Origin: CADEEN01 sp031379365
Lineage (GTDB): Bacteria > Pseudomonadota > Gammaproteobacteria > Burkholderiales > Burkholderiaceae_C
NCBI GenBank assembly: GCA_031379365.1
Contig: JANNFB010000271.1
Location: 1-13,008 of the forward strand
Length of the DNA: 13,008 nucleotides
Direction of reading: 5' to 3'
Shown in pieces: positions 6,593-13,008 of the stretch. The translations under genes and the position numbers were made by a program. The notes beneath the pieces are model-generated. The model was given only the letters and a program-made list of their open reading frames with translations. It did no database searches and was not told the DNA's origin. Within the stretch, counting starts at the first letter, position 1, and every line of letters starts with the position of its first letter.

Positions 6593-7267
6593 TCAGCGCA
6601 ACGCCGTGAGCAGCCAGCGCTCGAGGTCGGCGATTTCTTCGCGGCTGACCGAGTGCTCCATCGGGTACTCGTGCCACTCGGGGCGCAAGCCGAGTGCGAC
6701 CAGCGCGTCACGCGAACCCGCGCCGCGCGCATACGGAACGACGGCATCGCGCGTGCCGTGGCCGAGGAAGATCGGTACCGCGGCGTTGGCGTTATGACGC
6801 TCGGCCGCTGTGTTGTCGGCCAGCGGCAGGTAGCCCGACAGCCCGGCCAGCCCGGCCAGTCGCTGGCCGTAGCGCAGCCCGGCGCCCAGGGTGACCGCGC
6901 AGCCCTGCGAGAAGCCGGCCAGCACGATGCGCTCGGCCGGCACACCCCGGGCCACTTCGCGGTCGAGCAGGGCGTGGACTTGCTCGAACGCGTCGCGCAG
7001 CCCGGCAGCGTCCTCGCGCGGGCTTCCTTGCGCTCGCTCGAGCTCGGTGCCGAGGATGTCGTACCAGGCCCGCATGCGGTAGCCGTTGTTCAGGGTCACC
7101 GGACGCACCGGCGCGCGTGGCAGCAGCCAGCGCACCGGGCCGATCGACGACAGGTCGAGTTCGTCGGCGAGGGGCAGGAAGTCGGTCCCATCCGCGCCCA
7201 GGCCGTGCAGCACGATGATGGTGGCAACAGCCGGGCCGTCGGGGTGGAGTTCGATGGTCTGCAGCAT
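6593..7267 (-). CDS. Serine carboxylesterase (abhydrolase_2 family)
   Basis: This 224-residue cytoplasmic alpha/beta-hydrolase belongs to the phospholipase/carboxylesterase family PF02230 (the YpfH or Pseudomonas carboxylesterase II type). It is predicted to hydrolyse short-chain carboxylic esters. HGLGADG (21-27) forms the oxyanion-hole region. GFSQG (118-122) holds the nucleophile Ser120. Asp174 in GTRDAVVP and His205 in PMEHSV complete the triad. The length is standard and there is no signal peptide. ATG 7267 lies 5 bases downstream of the trpS stop, so it is almost certainly cotranscribed with trpS. I see no strong Shine-Dalgarno, so translation may be coupled. The physiological substrate cannot be read from the sequence. 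Confidence 0.9.
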   Translation of the reverse strand: MLQTIELHPDGPAVATIIVLHGLGADGTDFLPLADELDLSSIGPVRWLLPRAPVRPVTLNNGYRMRAWYDILGTELERAQGSPREDAAGLRDAFEQVHALLDREVARGVPAERIVLAGFSQGCAVTLGAGLRYGQRLAGLAGLSGYLPLADNTAAERHNANAAVPIFLGHGTRDAVVPYARGAGSRDALVALGLRPEWHEYPMEHSVSREEIADLERWLLTALR

Positions 7268-7272
7268 GGCGA

Positions 7273-8478
7273 TCAATAGCTCAAACCCATGGCGTCGCGC
7301 ACATCCTTCATCGTCTGCTTGGCGATGGTGCGGGCACGCTCGGTGCCCATCTCGACGATCCAGTGCACTTGCTTCGGGTTGGCCAGGTACTTCTCGGCGC
7401 GCTCCCGCCAGGGCTGCTGCTCGGCCAGGATGGCGTCGATCACCGGCTGCTTGCACTCCAGGCAGCCAATGCCTGCCGTGGTGCAGCCCTGGACGACCCA
7501 GGCCTGGGTCTCGGCATTCGAATACACCTGATGGAACTGCCATACGGGGCACTTCTCGGGGTTGCCGGGGTCGCTGCGGCGCGCACGCGCGGGGTCGGTG
7601 CGCATGGTCTGGATCTTCTGCGTCACGACCGCTGGTTCCTCGCGCATGGCGATGGCGTTGCCGTAGCTCTTGCTCATCTTTTCGCCGTCCAGGCCAGGCA
7701 GGGTCTTGACTTCGGTGTGCAGCGCGCCCGGCTCGACCAGGATGGTCTTGCCGCTGCCCTTGAGGTGGCCCGCCAGCAGTTCGCTGTCTTCGTTGGTCCA
7801 GCCGGCGAGGGTGGCGGCGCGGGCGAGCAGGGCCTCGCCCTTGGCCAGCGCTTCCGCGCTGCCGCTCTCGCCGTAGGCCTTGCGCTGCTTCTCGAGGTAG
7901 CGCGCGTCGTCCTTGGTCAGCTTGGCGATTGCCGCAGCCACCTTGGCCGCGAAGTCGCCCGGCCGGCCGTACAAGTGGTTGAAGCGGCGCGCGACTTCGC
8001 GCGTCAGCTCGACATGCGCGCTCTGGTCGCCGCCCACCGGCACGTAGGCGGCCTTGTAGATCAGGATGTCGGCGGCCTGCAGCAGCGGGTAGCCGAGGAA
8101 GCCGTAGGTCGCGAGATCGCGGTCCTTCAGCTTCTCGATCTGGTCCTTGTAGGTCGGCACGCGTTCGAGCCAGCCCAACGGCGTGCCCATCGCCAGCAGC
8201 GTGAACAGCTCGGCATGCTCGGGCAGGCGGCTCTGCACGAAGATCGTGCACTTGTCGGGGTCCAGCCCGGCGGCCAGCCAGTCGGTGACCATGTCGTAGA
8301 CATAGCGCTCCATCACGCCGCGCTCTTCGTAGTGCGTCGTCAGCGCGTGCCAGTCGGCGACGAAGAAGAAGCTGTCGTACTCGTCCTGCAGGCGCACCCA
8401 GTTCTTCAGCGCACCGTGGTAGTGGCCCAGGTGCATCGCGCCGGTCGGGCGCATGCCGGAGAGGACTCGAGACTTCAT
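7273..8478 (-). CDS. trpS: Tryptophan--tRNA ligase with a putative Fe-S cysteine motif
   Basis: This class I aminoacyl-tRNA synthetase charges tRNA-Trp with tryptophan using ATP. It has 401 residues. The HIGH-like signature is TGAMHLGHYHG (12-22) and the KMSKS loop is at 267-271 (LDGEKMSKSYGN). It is about 65 residues longer than E. coli TrpS because of a lysine/alanine-rich insertion at about 175-250, a layout I associate with betaproteobacterial enzymes. In the C-terminal, anticodon-recognition region Cys310, Cys332, Cys339 and Cys342 are spaced C-x21-C-x6-C-x2-C. This is nearly identical to the C-x22-C-x6-C-x2-C [4Fe-4S] motif described for Thermotoga maritima TrpRS. ATG 8478 follows no strong Shine-Dalgarno. 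The gene diverges from purN and leads the minus-strand trpS-esterase-MFS-cNMP series. Confidence 0.97.
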   Translation of the reverse strand: MKSRVLSGMRPTGAMHLGHYHGALKNWVRLQDEYDSFFFVADWHALTTHYEERGVMERYVYDMVTDWLAAGLDPDKCTIFVQSRLPEHAELFTLLAMGTPLGWLERVPTYKDQIEKLKDRDLATYGFLGYPLLQAADILIYKAAYVPVGGDQSAHVELTREVARRFNHLYGRPGDFAAKVAAAIAKLTKDDARYLEKQRKAYGESGSAEALAKGEALLARAATLAGWTNEDSELLAGHLKGSGKTILVEPGALHTEVKTLPGLDGEKMSKSYGNAIAMREEPAVVTQKIQTMRTDPARARRSDPGNPEKCPVWQFHQVYSNAETQAWVVQGCTTAGIGCLECKQPVIDAILAEQQPWRERAEKYLANPKQVHWIVEMGTERARTIAKQTMKDVRDAMGLSY

Positions 8479-8549
8479 TGCGTGGGCCGGTGTGAGGGAG
8501 CCGCGATTCTAGGCGGCTACACTCGTTCGCTTGCCTGGCTCGCCGCCCC
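8479..8549. promoter_or_regulatory. Divergent trpS/purN intergenic region
   Basis: These 71 bases must hold both start regions. A -10-like TAGAAT is readable on the minus strand (8506-8511) for trpS. A weaker TACACT lies on the plus strand (8518-8523) for purN. Neither has a convincing -35 at proper spacing, so the calls are tentative. No leader peptide or attenuator is visible. Confidence 0.3.
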
Positions 8550-9173
8550 GTGAAACGCATCGTCATCCTGATCTCCGATCGCGGCTCGAACATGCAGGCG
8601 ATCGTGCAAAGCTGCATTGCCGAGGGCTGGCCGGCGCAGGTTGTGGCGGTGATCAGCAACCGTCCAGATGCCGCGGGCTTGGTGTTCGCGGCCAAGCAAG
8701 GCATCCAGGCCGTGGTGGTCGATCACAAGGCCTATGAAGCGCGCGAAAGCTTCGACGCCGCACTGGCCAAAGCGATCGACTTGCACGAACCCGACCTCGT
8801 GGCGCTGGCAGGTTTCATGCGCATCCTCGGCGCAGATTTCGTCCGTCACTATGAAGGCCGCATGCTCAATGTTCACCCCTCGCTGTTGCCCGCCTTTGCG
8901 GGCTTGCGCACGCACCGCCGCGCCATCGAGGCCGGCTGCAAGGTGGCCGGCGCGACGGTGCACTTCGTGACGCCGGCCCTCGACCACGGCCCGATCGTGG
9001 CGCAGGCCTGCGTGCCCGTGTTGCCGGCTGACGACGAAGCCGCGCTCGCTGCCCGCGTGCTCGCGCGCGAGCATGTCATCTACCCGCTGGCGGTGCGTTG
9101 GTTCGTCGAGGGCCGCTTGCGCATCGAACAAGGCGTCGTCCGCCACAGCGACGACGCGGCCCAACTGCTGTAA
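8550..9173 (+). CDS. purN: Phosphoribosylglycinamide formyltransferase (GAR transformylase 1)
   Basis: This is the cytoplasmic enzyme of step 3 of de novo purine synthesis, transferring formyl from 10-formyl-tetrahydrofolate to GAR. It has 207 residues, the normal length. SDRGSN (9-14) is the phosphate-binding loop. The catalytic triad typical of the family is present: Asn107 and His109 in MLNVHPSLLPAF and Asp145 in TPALDHGPI. The frame opens with GTG 8550-8552 directly before KRIVILIS, which matches the family N-terminus. No Shine-Dalgarno is apparent, so initiation may be weak. The stop is 7 bases before the methyltransferase gene, indicating an operon. No PurR-like operator is recognisable. 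Confidence 0.96.
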   Translation: MKRIVILISDRGSNMQAIVQSCIAEGWPAQVVAVISNRPDAAGLVFAAKQGIQAVVVDHKAYEARESFDAALAKAIDLHEPDLVALAGFMRILGADFVRHYEGRMLNVHPSLLPAFAGLRTHRRAIEAGCKVAGATVHFVTPALDHGPIVAQACVPVLPADDEAALAARVLAREHVIYPLAVRWFVEGRLRIEQGVVRHSDDAAQLL

Positions 9174-9180
9174 AGCCCCC

Positions 9181-10440
9181 ATGCACCCCAAAGCCCTGCT
9201 TGAAGCCTGTACCGAACTGATCGGGGCCGTGTTGAAGTTCGACGCCCCCGCCGACAACATCGTCTCGTTTTTCCTGCGCCAGCACCGCGAACTCGGGCCG
9301 CGCGAGCGCCACACTCTGGCGGAGACGGCCTACTCGGTGCTGCGCCGGCGCTTGCTTTACCAGCACCTGGCCCAGACCGGCAGCGGGCCGCTCGAGCGCC
9401 GCTTTGCGATCCTCGGTTGGGCGGGCGACGGTGCCTTCCTGAAGGCTGCGCTGGAGTTGCACGAACAGAAGTGGCTGGCGCTGGCGCTGGCCATCGATCG
9501 CAGCGCACTGGCGCCCAAGCTGCGCCACAACCTGCCGGACTGGATCGCCCAGCCGTTGCAGGTCCAGCTCGGCGAAGAAGGCTTCTGGGCCCTGGTGGCC
9601 AGCCTGGACGCGGCTGCGCCGCTCGACCTGCGCGTCAACACCTTCAAGACCAAGCGCGAGGCGGCCCAGGCGGCGCTCGCCGCCGCTGGCATCGAAGCCG
9701 CCCCGACCCCCTATTCACCTTGGGGCCTGCGTATCCATGGCCGGCCCGCGCTGCAGAAGCTGCCCTTGTTCACCCAGGGCGAGGTCGAGGTGCAGGACGA
9801 AGGCAGCCAGCTCTTGGCACTGTTGACCGATGCCAAGCGCGGTGAAATGGTGGTCGATTTCTGTGCCGGCGCGGGGGGCAAAACGCTGGCGCTGGGCGCT
9901 GCGATGCGCAATACCGGTCGCTTGTACGCCTTCGATGTCGCCGGCCACCGGCTCGAGGCGCTCAAACCGCGCCTGGCCCGCAGCGGCCTTTCCAACGTCT
10001 ACCCGGTTCAAATTGCCCATGAGCGTGACGAGCGCATCAAGCGCCTGGCCGGCAAGATCGACCGGGTGCTGGTGGATGCCCCCTGTTCGGGCCTCGGAAC
10101 GTTGCGCCGCAATCCGGATCTGAAGTGGCGCCAGTCGCCCAAGGCGGTGCAGGAGTTGAATCTCAAGCAGACCGCGATCCTGTCGGGCGCTGCGCGCTTG
10201 CTCAAGATGGGCGGCCGCTTGGTCTACGCCACCTGCAGCCTGCTGGCCAGTGAGAACGAGGCGGTGTGTCATGCCTTTGCGGCGGCCCACCCGGGCTTTG
10301 CCGCGGTGCCGGTGGGGGAGGTCTTGAGCGAACTCAAGGTGGCCCACGCCGATCAGCTGGCGCAGGCTGGAAATTTGCGTTTGTGGCCCCATCTTCATGC
10401 AACAGACGGCTTCTTTGCGGCAATTTGGCAGAAACAGTAG
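9181..10440 (+). CDS. RsmB/NOP-family RNA m5C methyltransferase
   Basis: This 419-residue SAM-dependent enzyme is predicted to methylate C5 of a cytosine in rRNA or tRNA. Residues 1-130 resemble a divergent NusB-like RNA-binding region. The Rossmann methyltransferase domain follows: VVDFCAGAGGKT (224-235) binds SAM, DAPCSGLGTLRRNPD (299-313) carries motif IV Cys302, and YATCSLLASEN (349-359) carries the nucleophile Cys352. ATG 9181 is preferred over the upstream frame opening at 9073 because the latter overlaps purN with non-conserved sequence. It lies 7 bases after purN. Burkholderiales usually have a separate rsmB near fmt/def, so this is likely a paralogue and I give no symbol. C967 of 16S rRNA is one possible target, unproven. 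Confidence 0.92.
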   Translation: MHPKALLEACTELIGAVLKFDAPADNIVSFFLRQHRELGPRERHTLAETAYSVLRRRLLYQHLAQTGSGPLERRFAILGWAGDGAFLKAALELHEQKWLALALAIDRSALAPKLRHNLPDWIAQPLQVQLGEEGFWALVASLDAAAPLDLRVNTFKTKREAAQAALAAAGIEAAPTPYSPWGLRIHGRPALQKLPLFTQGEVEVQDEGSQLLALLTDAKRGEMVVDFCAGAGGKTLALGAAMRNTGRLYAFDVAGHRLEALKPRLARSGLSNVYPVQIAHERDERIKRLAGKIDRVLVDAPCSGLGTLRRNPDLKWRQSPKAVQELNLKQTAILSGAARLLKMGGRLVYATCSLLASENEAVCHAFAAAHPGFAAVPVGEVLSELKVAHADQLAQAGNLRLWPHLHATDGFFAAIWQKQ

Positions 10441-10488
10441 ATTGCAAGCGCGCCGAAAACGCCGGTTCGGGTGGGTTTCGCAAGGCCA

Positions 10489-10518
10489 TTACCTGCCAAG
10501 GCCCAGCCCGTTTACAAT
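10489..10518 (+). promoter_or_regulatory. Putative sigma70 promoter for the desaturase
   Basis: TACAAT at 10513-10518 is a 5/6 match to the -10 box. TTACCT at 10489-10494, with an 18-base spacer, is a weak -35 (3/6). It sits in the 102-base gap after the methyltransferase stop and about 25 bases before the desaturase start, whose Shine-Dalgarno is AAAGG. Confidence 0.45.
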
Positions 10519-10542
10519 CAGCTTCCCCGTGAAAGGTAACGA

Positions 10543-11763
10543 ATGGAATCCCTGATCCTGGTGCGCGACGCTGCTGTCGACTGGTTCGCCAACGGCGCGC
10601 TGGGCGCGTCTTGGTGGCAAGTCTTGTTGGCCACCCTCGTGATGACGCACATCACGATTTCCGCTGTGACGATCTTCCTGCACCGTGCGCAGTCGCACCG
10701 GGCCCTGGATCTGCACGCCTTGCCCTCGCACTTCTTCCGCCTCTGGCTGTGGCTCACGACGGGCATGGTGACCAAGGAGTTCGTCGCCATCCACCGCAAG
10801 CACCACGCCAAGTGCGAGACCGAAGAAGACCCGCACAGCCCGCAGACCCGCGGCATCAAGGCGCTGCTGCTGACAGGCGTTGAGCTGTACCGGGCCGAGT
10901 CAAGGAATGCCGAGACCATGGTCAAGTACGGCTCGGGCACACCGGACGACTGGATCGAGCGCAATCTGTACACGCGCTTCAGCTGGCAAGGCGTGGGCGT
11001 GATGCTGCTCATCGATGTGCTGTTGTTCGGCGCCATCGGCGTGACCGTCTGGGCGATACAGATGTTGTGGATCCCGGTCATGGCCACCGGCATCATCAAC
11101 GGCATCGGCCACTGGTGGGGCTATCGCAACTTCGAGACGGTCGACGCCTCACGCAACGTTTCGCCCTGGGGCATCGTGATCGGCGGCGAAGAGTTGCATA
11201 ACAATCACCACACCTACCCGACCTCGGCGAAGTTCTCGGTCAAGCCCTACGAGTTCGACATCGGCTGGGTCTACATCCGCGGCATGGAGATGTTCGGCCT
11301 GGCCAAGGTGCGCAAAACGCCACCCAAGCTGGCCCTGGGCGCCGTGCGTGCGGCCGACAGTCAGACCCTGGAGGCCTTGATTGCGAATCGCTACGAAGTA
11401 ATGGCGCATTACGCCGCCGGTCTCAAGCTGACCGTGGCGGCCGAACTGGACAAGCTCAAGGCGCAGGGCGCAGAGAACAGCGCGCGCTGGGCCGAGATGC
11501 GCCTGGCCAAGCGTTGGCTGCACCGTGACGATGACCAGATCCCGCAGGTGGTCAAGCCGCGGATGGCGCAAGTGGTGGCGCAGAGCCCGGCTCTGGCCAA
11601 GCTGGTGGCCATGCGCGAAGAGTTGCGCCAGCTCTGGACCCGAACCAACGTGTCCGCAGAGCAACTGGTGGCTGATTTGCAGGCCTGGTGCCGACGTGCG
11701 GAGGAGAGTGGCGTGGCTGCGTTGCAGGAGTTCTCTCTGCGCCTGCGCGCCGCGCACGCCTGA
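10543..11763 (+). CDS. Membrane fatty-acid (acyl-CoA, delta-9-type) desaturase with C-terminal extension
   Basis: This di-iron membrane enzyme is predicted to insert a double bond in acyl chains and so adjust membrane fluidity. It has 406 residues. The three histidine boxes are HRAQSH (47-52), HRKHH (84-88) and HNNHH (219-223), with an extra His190 in GIGHWWG. Hydrophobic pairs lie at about 25-45/65-76 and 150-170/172-190. The desaturase core ends near residue 260. Residues about 262-406 form a soluble, helical, charged extension ending AWCRRAEESGVAALQEFSLR. I associate that ending with the C-terminus of ISL3-type transposases. AAAGG lies about 7 bases before ATG 10543. The gene stands alone and ends just before tandem terminators. 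A cold-regulated role is plausible but not shown. Confidence 0.93.
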   Translation: MESLILVRDAAVDWFANGALGASWWQVLLATLVMTHITISAVTIFLHRAQSHRALDLHALPSHFFRLWLWLTTGMVTKEFVAIHRKHHAKCETEEDPHSPQTRGIKALLLTGVELYRAESRNAETMVKYGSGTPDDWIERNLYTRFSWQGVGVMLLIDVLLFGAIGVTVWAIQMLWIPVMATGIINGIGHWWGYRNFETVDASRNVSPWGIVIGGEELHNNHHTYPTSAKFSVKPYEFDIGWVYIRGMEMFGLAKVRKTPPKLALGAVRAADSQTLEALIANRYEVMAHYAAGLKLTVAAELDKLKAQGAENSARWAEMRLAKRWLHRDDDQIPQVVKPRMAQVVAQSPALAKLVAMREELRQLWTRTNVSAEQLVADLQAWCRRAEESGVAALQEFSLRLRAAHA

Positions 11764-11779
11764 ACACGGGCAATGAAAA

Positions 11780-11797
11780 GGGCCGCGTCAGCGGCCC
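11780..11797. terminator. Intrinsic terminator hairpin 1 (distal to rpmG, proximal to the desaturase)
   Basis: GGGCCGC (11780-11786), loop GTCA, GCGGCCC (11791-11797). Read on the minus strand the stem is followed by CTTTTCATT, a U-rich tail, so it can end rpmB-rpmG transcripts. On the plus strand it is followed by CCAAATG, with no U-run. Confidence 0.7.
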
Positions 11798-11807
11798 CAA
11801 ATGAAAA

Positions 11808-11832
11808 GGGGTCGCCACGGCGACCCCGCTTT
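11808..11832. terminator. Intrinsic terminator hairpin 2 (just after rpmG), probably bidirectional
   Basis: GGGGTCGCC (11808-11816), AC, GGCGACCCC (11819-11827): a perfect 9-bp arm pair with a tight loop. On the plus strand GCTTTCCTT follows, and on the minus strand CTTTTCATT follows, so it can serve both the desaturase and rpmG. The rpmG stop is 20 bases away. Confidence 0.78.
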
Positions 11833-11846
11833 CCTTCTTGGTGCGC

Positions 11847-12017
11847 TTACTTCAGCTTCATTTCCTTGTACATCACGTGCTTGCGCGCCTTCGGATCGAA
11901 CTTCATCATTTCGAGCTTCTCCGGCGTGGTTTTCTTGTTCTTGCTCGTGGTGTAGAAATGACCGGTGCCCGCCGAGGACTCCAGCTTGATCTTTTCGCGT
12001 CCGCCTTTGGTGGCCAT
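11847..12017 (-). CDS. rpmG: 50S ribosomal protein L33
   Basis: This 56-residue basic protein of the large ribosomal subunit reads MATKGGREKIKLESSAGTGH at its start and ends YKEMKLK, typical of L33. It lacks the CxxC pairs of the zinc-ribbon form, so it is the zinc-independent (C-minus) type. Nine of its residues around KNKKTTPEK form the conserved basic loop. AGGAG lies about 7 bases before ATG 12017. It follows rpmB by 14 bases, as in most proteobacteria, and ends just before two terminator hairpins. Confidence 0.97.
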   Translation of the reverse strand: MATKGGREKIKLESSAGTGHFYTTSKNKKTTPEKLEMMKFDPKARKHVMYKEMKLK

Positions 12018-12031
12018 GCTGCTCTCCTAGT

Positions 12032-12265
12032 TCAAAGGGCGCCGCGGGCGCGCAGGTCGGCGACGACCTGTTCGATGCCCACTTTGTCGATCAGGCGCAG
12101 CGCCGCATTGGTGATGCGCAGCCGGACCCAGCGGTTTTCGGTTTCGAGCCAGAAACGACGGTACTGCAGGTTGGGCAGAAACCGGCGCTTGGTGCGATTA
12201 TTGGCGTGGGAAACGTTGTTCCCCACCATCGGGCCCTTGCCCGTGACTTGACAGACGCGTGCCAT
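12032..12265 (-). CDS. rpmB: 50S ribosomal protein L28
   Basis: This 77-residue large-subunit protein begins MARVCQVTGKGPMVGNNVSH, the L28 signature, and continues with NNRTKRRFLPNLQ. The length is normal. It has one cysteine only, so it is the zinc-free form. A strong Shine-Dalgarno GGAGG lies 6 bases upstream of ATG 12265, which fixes the start; an upstream frame to 12406 is spurious. It is the first gene of the rpmB-rpmG operon, with a good promoter at 12322-12351. Confidence 0.97.
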   Translation of the reverse strand: MARVCQVTGKGPMVGNNVSHANNRTKRRFLPNLQYRRFWLETENRWVRLRITNAALRLIDKVGIEQVVADLRARGAL

Positions 12266-12321
12266 CGGGCACCTCCAAAATCTCTGAAAATCGGGTTCTG
12301 CCGATTGCGGCAAAGACCGCG

Positions 12322-12351
12322 AGTATAGCGTCAAACCCCTGCCGCAGCCAA
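12322..12351 (-). promoter_or_regulatory. Sigma70-type promoter for rpmB-rpmG
   Basis: On the minus strand TTGGCT (12346-12351, 4/6 to the -35 consensus) and TATACT (12322-12327, 5/6 to the -10) are separated by 18 bases. The predicted transcript would start near 12315, giving a leader of about 50 bases. It lies in the 92-base gap between the trxB stop and rpmB, so rpmB-rpmG need not depend on trxB transcription. Confidence 0.6.
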
Positions 12352-12357
12352 GGCCGG

Positions 12358-13008
12358 CTAGGCCTGTTGCTCGAGGAATCGCTGCGCGTCGAGTGCTGCC
12401 ATGCAACCCGTGCCAGCGCTGGTGATGGCCTGGCGGTAGACATGGTCCTGCACGTCGCCGGCGGCGAACACCCCGGGCACGCTGGTCATCGTGGCCAGGC
12501 CGTTCAGGCCGGCGCGGGTCACGATGTAGGCGTCCTTCATCTCCACCTGGCCCTTGAAGATGTCGGTGTTGGGCTGGTGCCCGATGGCAATGAAGCAGCC
12601 CTGCAGCTTGAGCTCCTGGGTTGCCCCGCCTTGCGTGCTCTTAAGGCGCACGCCCGTCACCCCCGTGGCGTCGCCCAGCACTTCGTCGAGCGTTTGCCAC
12701 AGGTGCAACTGCATCTTGCCCTCGGCGACCTTGGCGTGCAGCTTGTCGATCAGGATGGCCTCGGCGCGGAACTTGTCGCGGCGGTGGATCAGGTGCACCT
12801 TGCTGGCGATGTTGGACAGGTACAGCGCCTCCTCGACCGCGGTGTTGCCGCCGCCCACGACACAGACCTCTTGGGCCTTGTAGAAGAAGCCGTCGCAGGT
12901 GGCGCAGCCGCTGACACCACGGCCCATGAAGGCCTCTTCGCTGGGCAGGCCGAGGTACTTGGCGCTGGCCCCGGTGGCGATGATCAGGGCGTCGCAGGTG
13001 TAGGTGCC
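12358..13008 (-). CDS. trxB: Thioredoxin reductase (NADPH), 5' end outside the window
   Basis: This is the C-terminal 216 residues of the flavoenzyme that reduces thioredoxin with NADPH in the cytoplasm. The normal length is about 318, so about 100 N-terminal residues, including the first FAD motif, are missing at the window edge. Visible parts are the second FAD strand (DALIIATGASA), the redox-active CATC in GVSGCATCDG, and the NADPH-binding GGGNTAVEEALYL with the phosphate-gripping HRRDKFRA. The closing FAD motif is GVFAAGDVQDHVYRQ, and the end is TSAGTGCMAALDA. All catalytic features are intact. It stops with TAG at 12358-12360, upstream of the rpmB promoter. Confidence 0.97.
   Translation of the reverse strand, partial: GTYTCDALIIATGASAKYLGLPSEEAFMGRGVSGCATCDGFFYKAQEVCVVGGGNTAVEEALYLSNIASKVHLIHRRDKFRAEAILIDKLHAKVAEGKMQLHLWQTLDEVLGDATGVTGVRLKSTQGGATQELKLQGCFIAIGHQPNTDIFKGQVEMKDAYIVTRAGLNGLATMTSVPGVFAAGDVQDHVYRQAITSAGTGCMAALDAQRFLEQQA

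Noticed and set aside
6577..6945. N-terminal extension of the MFS frame to an ATG at 6945
   Set aside because: It would overlap more than 350 bases of the esterase in another frame and encodes a Ser/Arg-rich, non-MFS sequence.
7363..8553. 396-residue plus-strand frame opposite trpS
   Set aside because: It is the mirror of a highly conserved synthetase and has no independent coding evidence.
7268..8704. Long minus-strand frame continuous with the esterase, running through trpS
   Set aside because: It is an out-of-frame shadow of trpS (Arg/Pro/Gly-rich); the true esterase begins at ATG 7267.

Overview
The window is GC-rich chromosomal DNA from a betaproteobacterium, most likely of the order Burkholderiales (Rubrivivax/Ideonella/Leptothrix-like). 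This rests on the gene types: an approximately 400-residue TrpRS with a mid-protein insertion, adjacent rpmB-rpmG, a purN plus RsmB-like methyltransferase pair, and a DesA-like desaturase with a long C-terminal tail. Codons are strongly GC3-biased. No tRNA, rRNA, CRISPR array or intact mobile element is visible.

Left part (1-3490), accessory. The first 440 bases hold no convincing intact gene, only a possibly decayed reading frame. Then come three minus-strand genes. The first, in transcription order, is a membrane-anchored coiled-coil protein (2111-2803). Next is a secreted M35 peptidyl-Lys metalloendopeptidase (974-2014). Last is a small secreted protein (442-966) that looks like a free copy of the peptidase's own N-terminal prodomain. 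Divergent from these is a secreted, lysine- and histidine-rich orphan protein (3035-3490).

Middle part (3656-8478). A cysteine-synthase-family PLP enzyme (+) converges on a minus-strand cluster. Its transcription order is trpS, a serine carboxylesterase, a 12-TM MFS transporter, and a stand-alone cyclic-nucleotide-binding protein. The last gene appears to carry a one-base frameshift near its 3' end. The MFS gene has no ordinary start codon where one is expected.

Right part (8550-13008), mostly housekeeping. purN and an RNA m5C methyltransferase form a tight plus-strand pair. A fatty-acid desaturase with its own promoter-like sequence follows. A pair of intrinsic terminators separates it from the convergent rpmB-rpmG ribosomal protein operon, which has a good sigma70-type promoter. 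The 3' two-thirds of trxB runs off the right edge.

The most interesting material is the Lys-specific protease with its orphan prodomain homologue. Others are the Fe-S-type cysteine motif in TrpRS and the transposase-like C-terminal tail of the desaturase.
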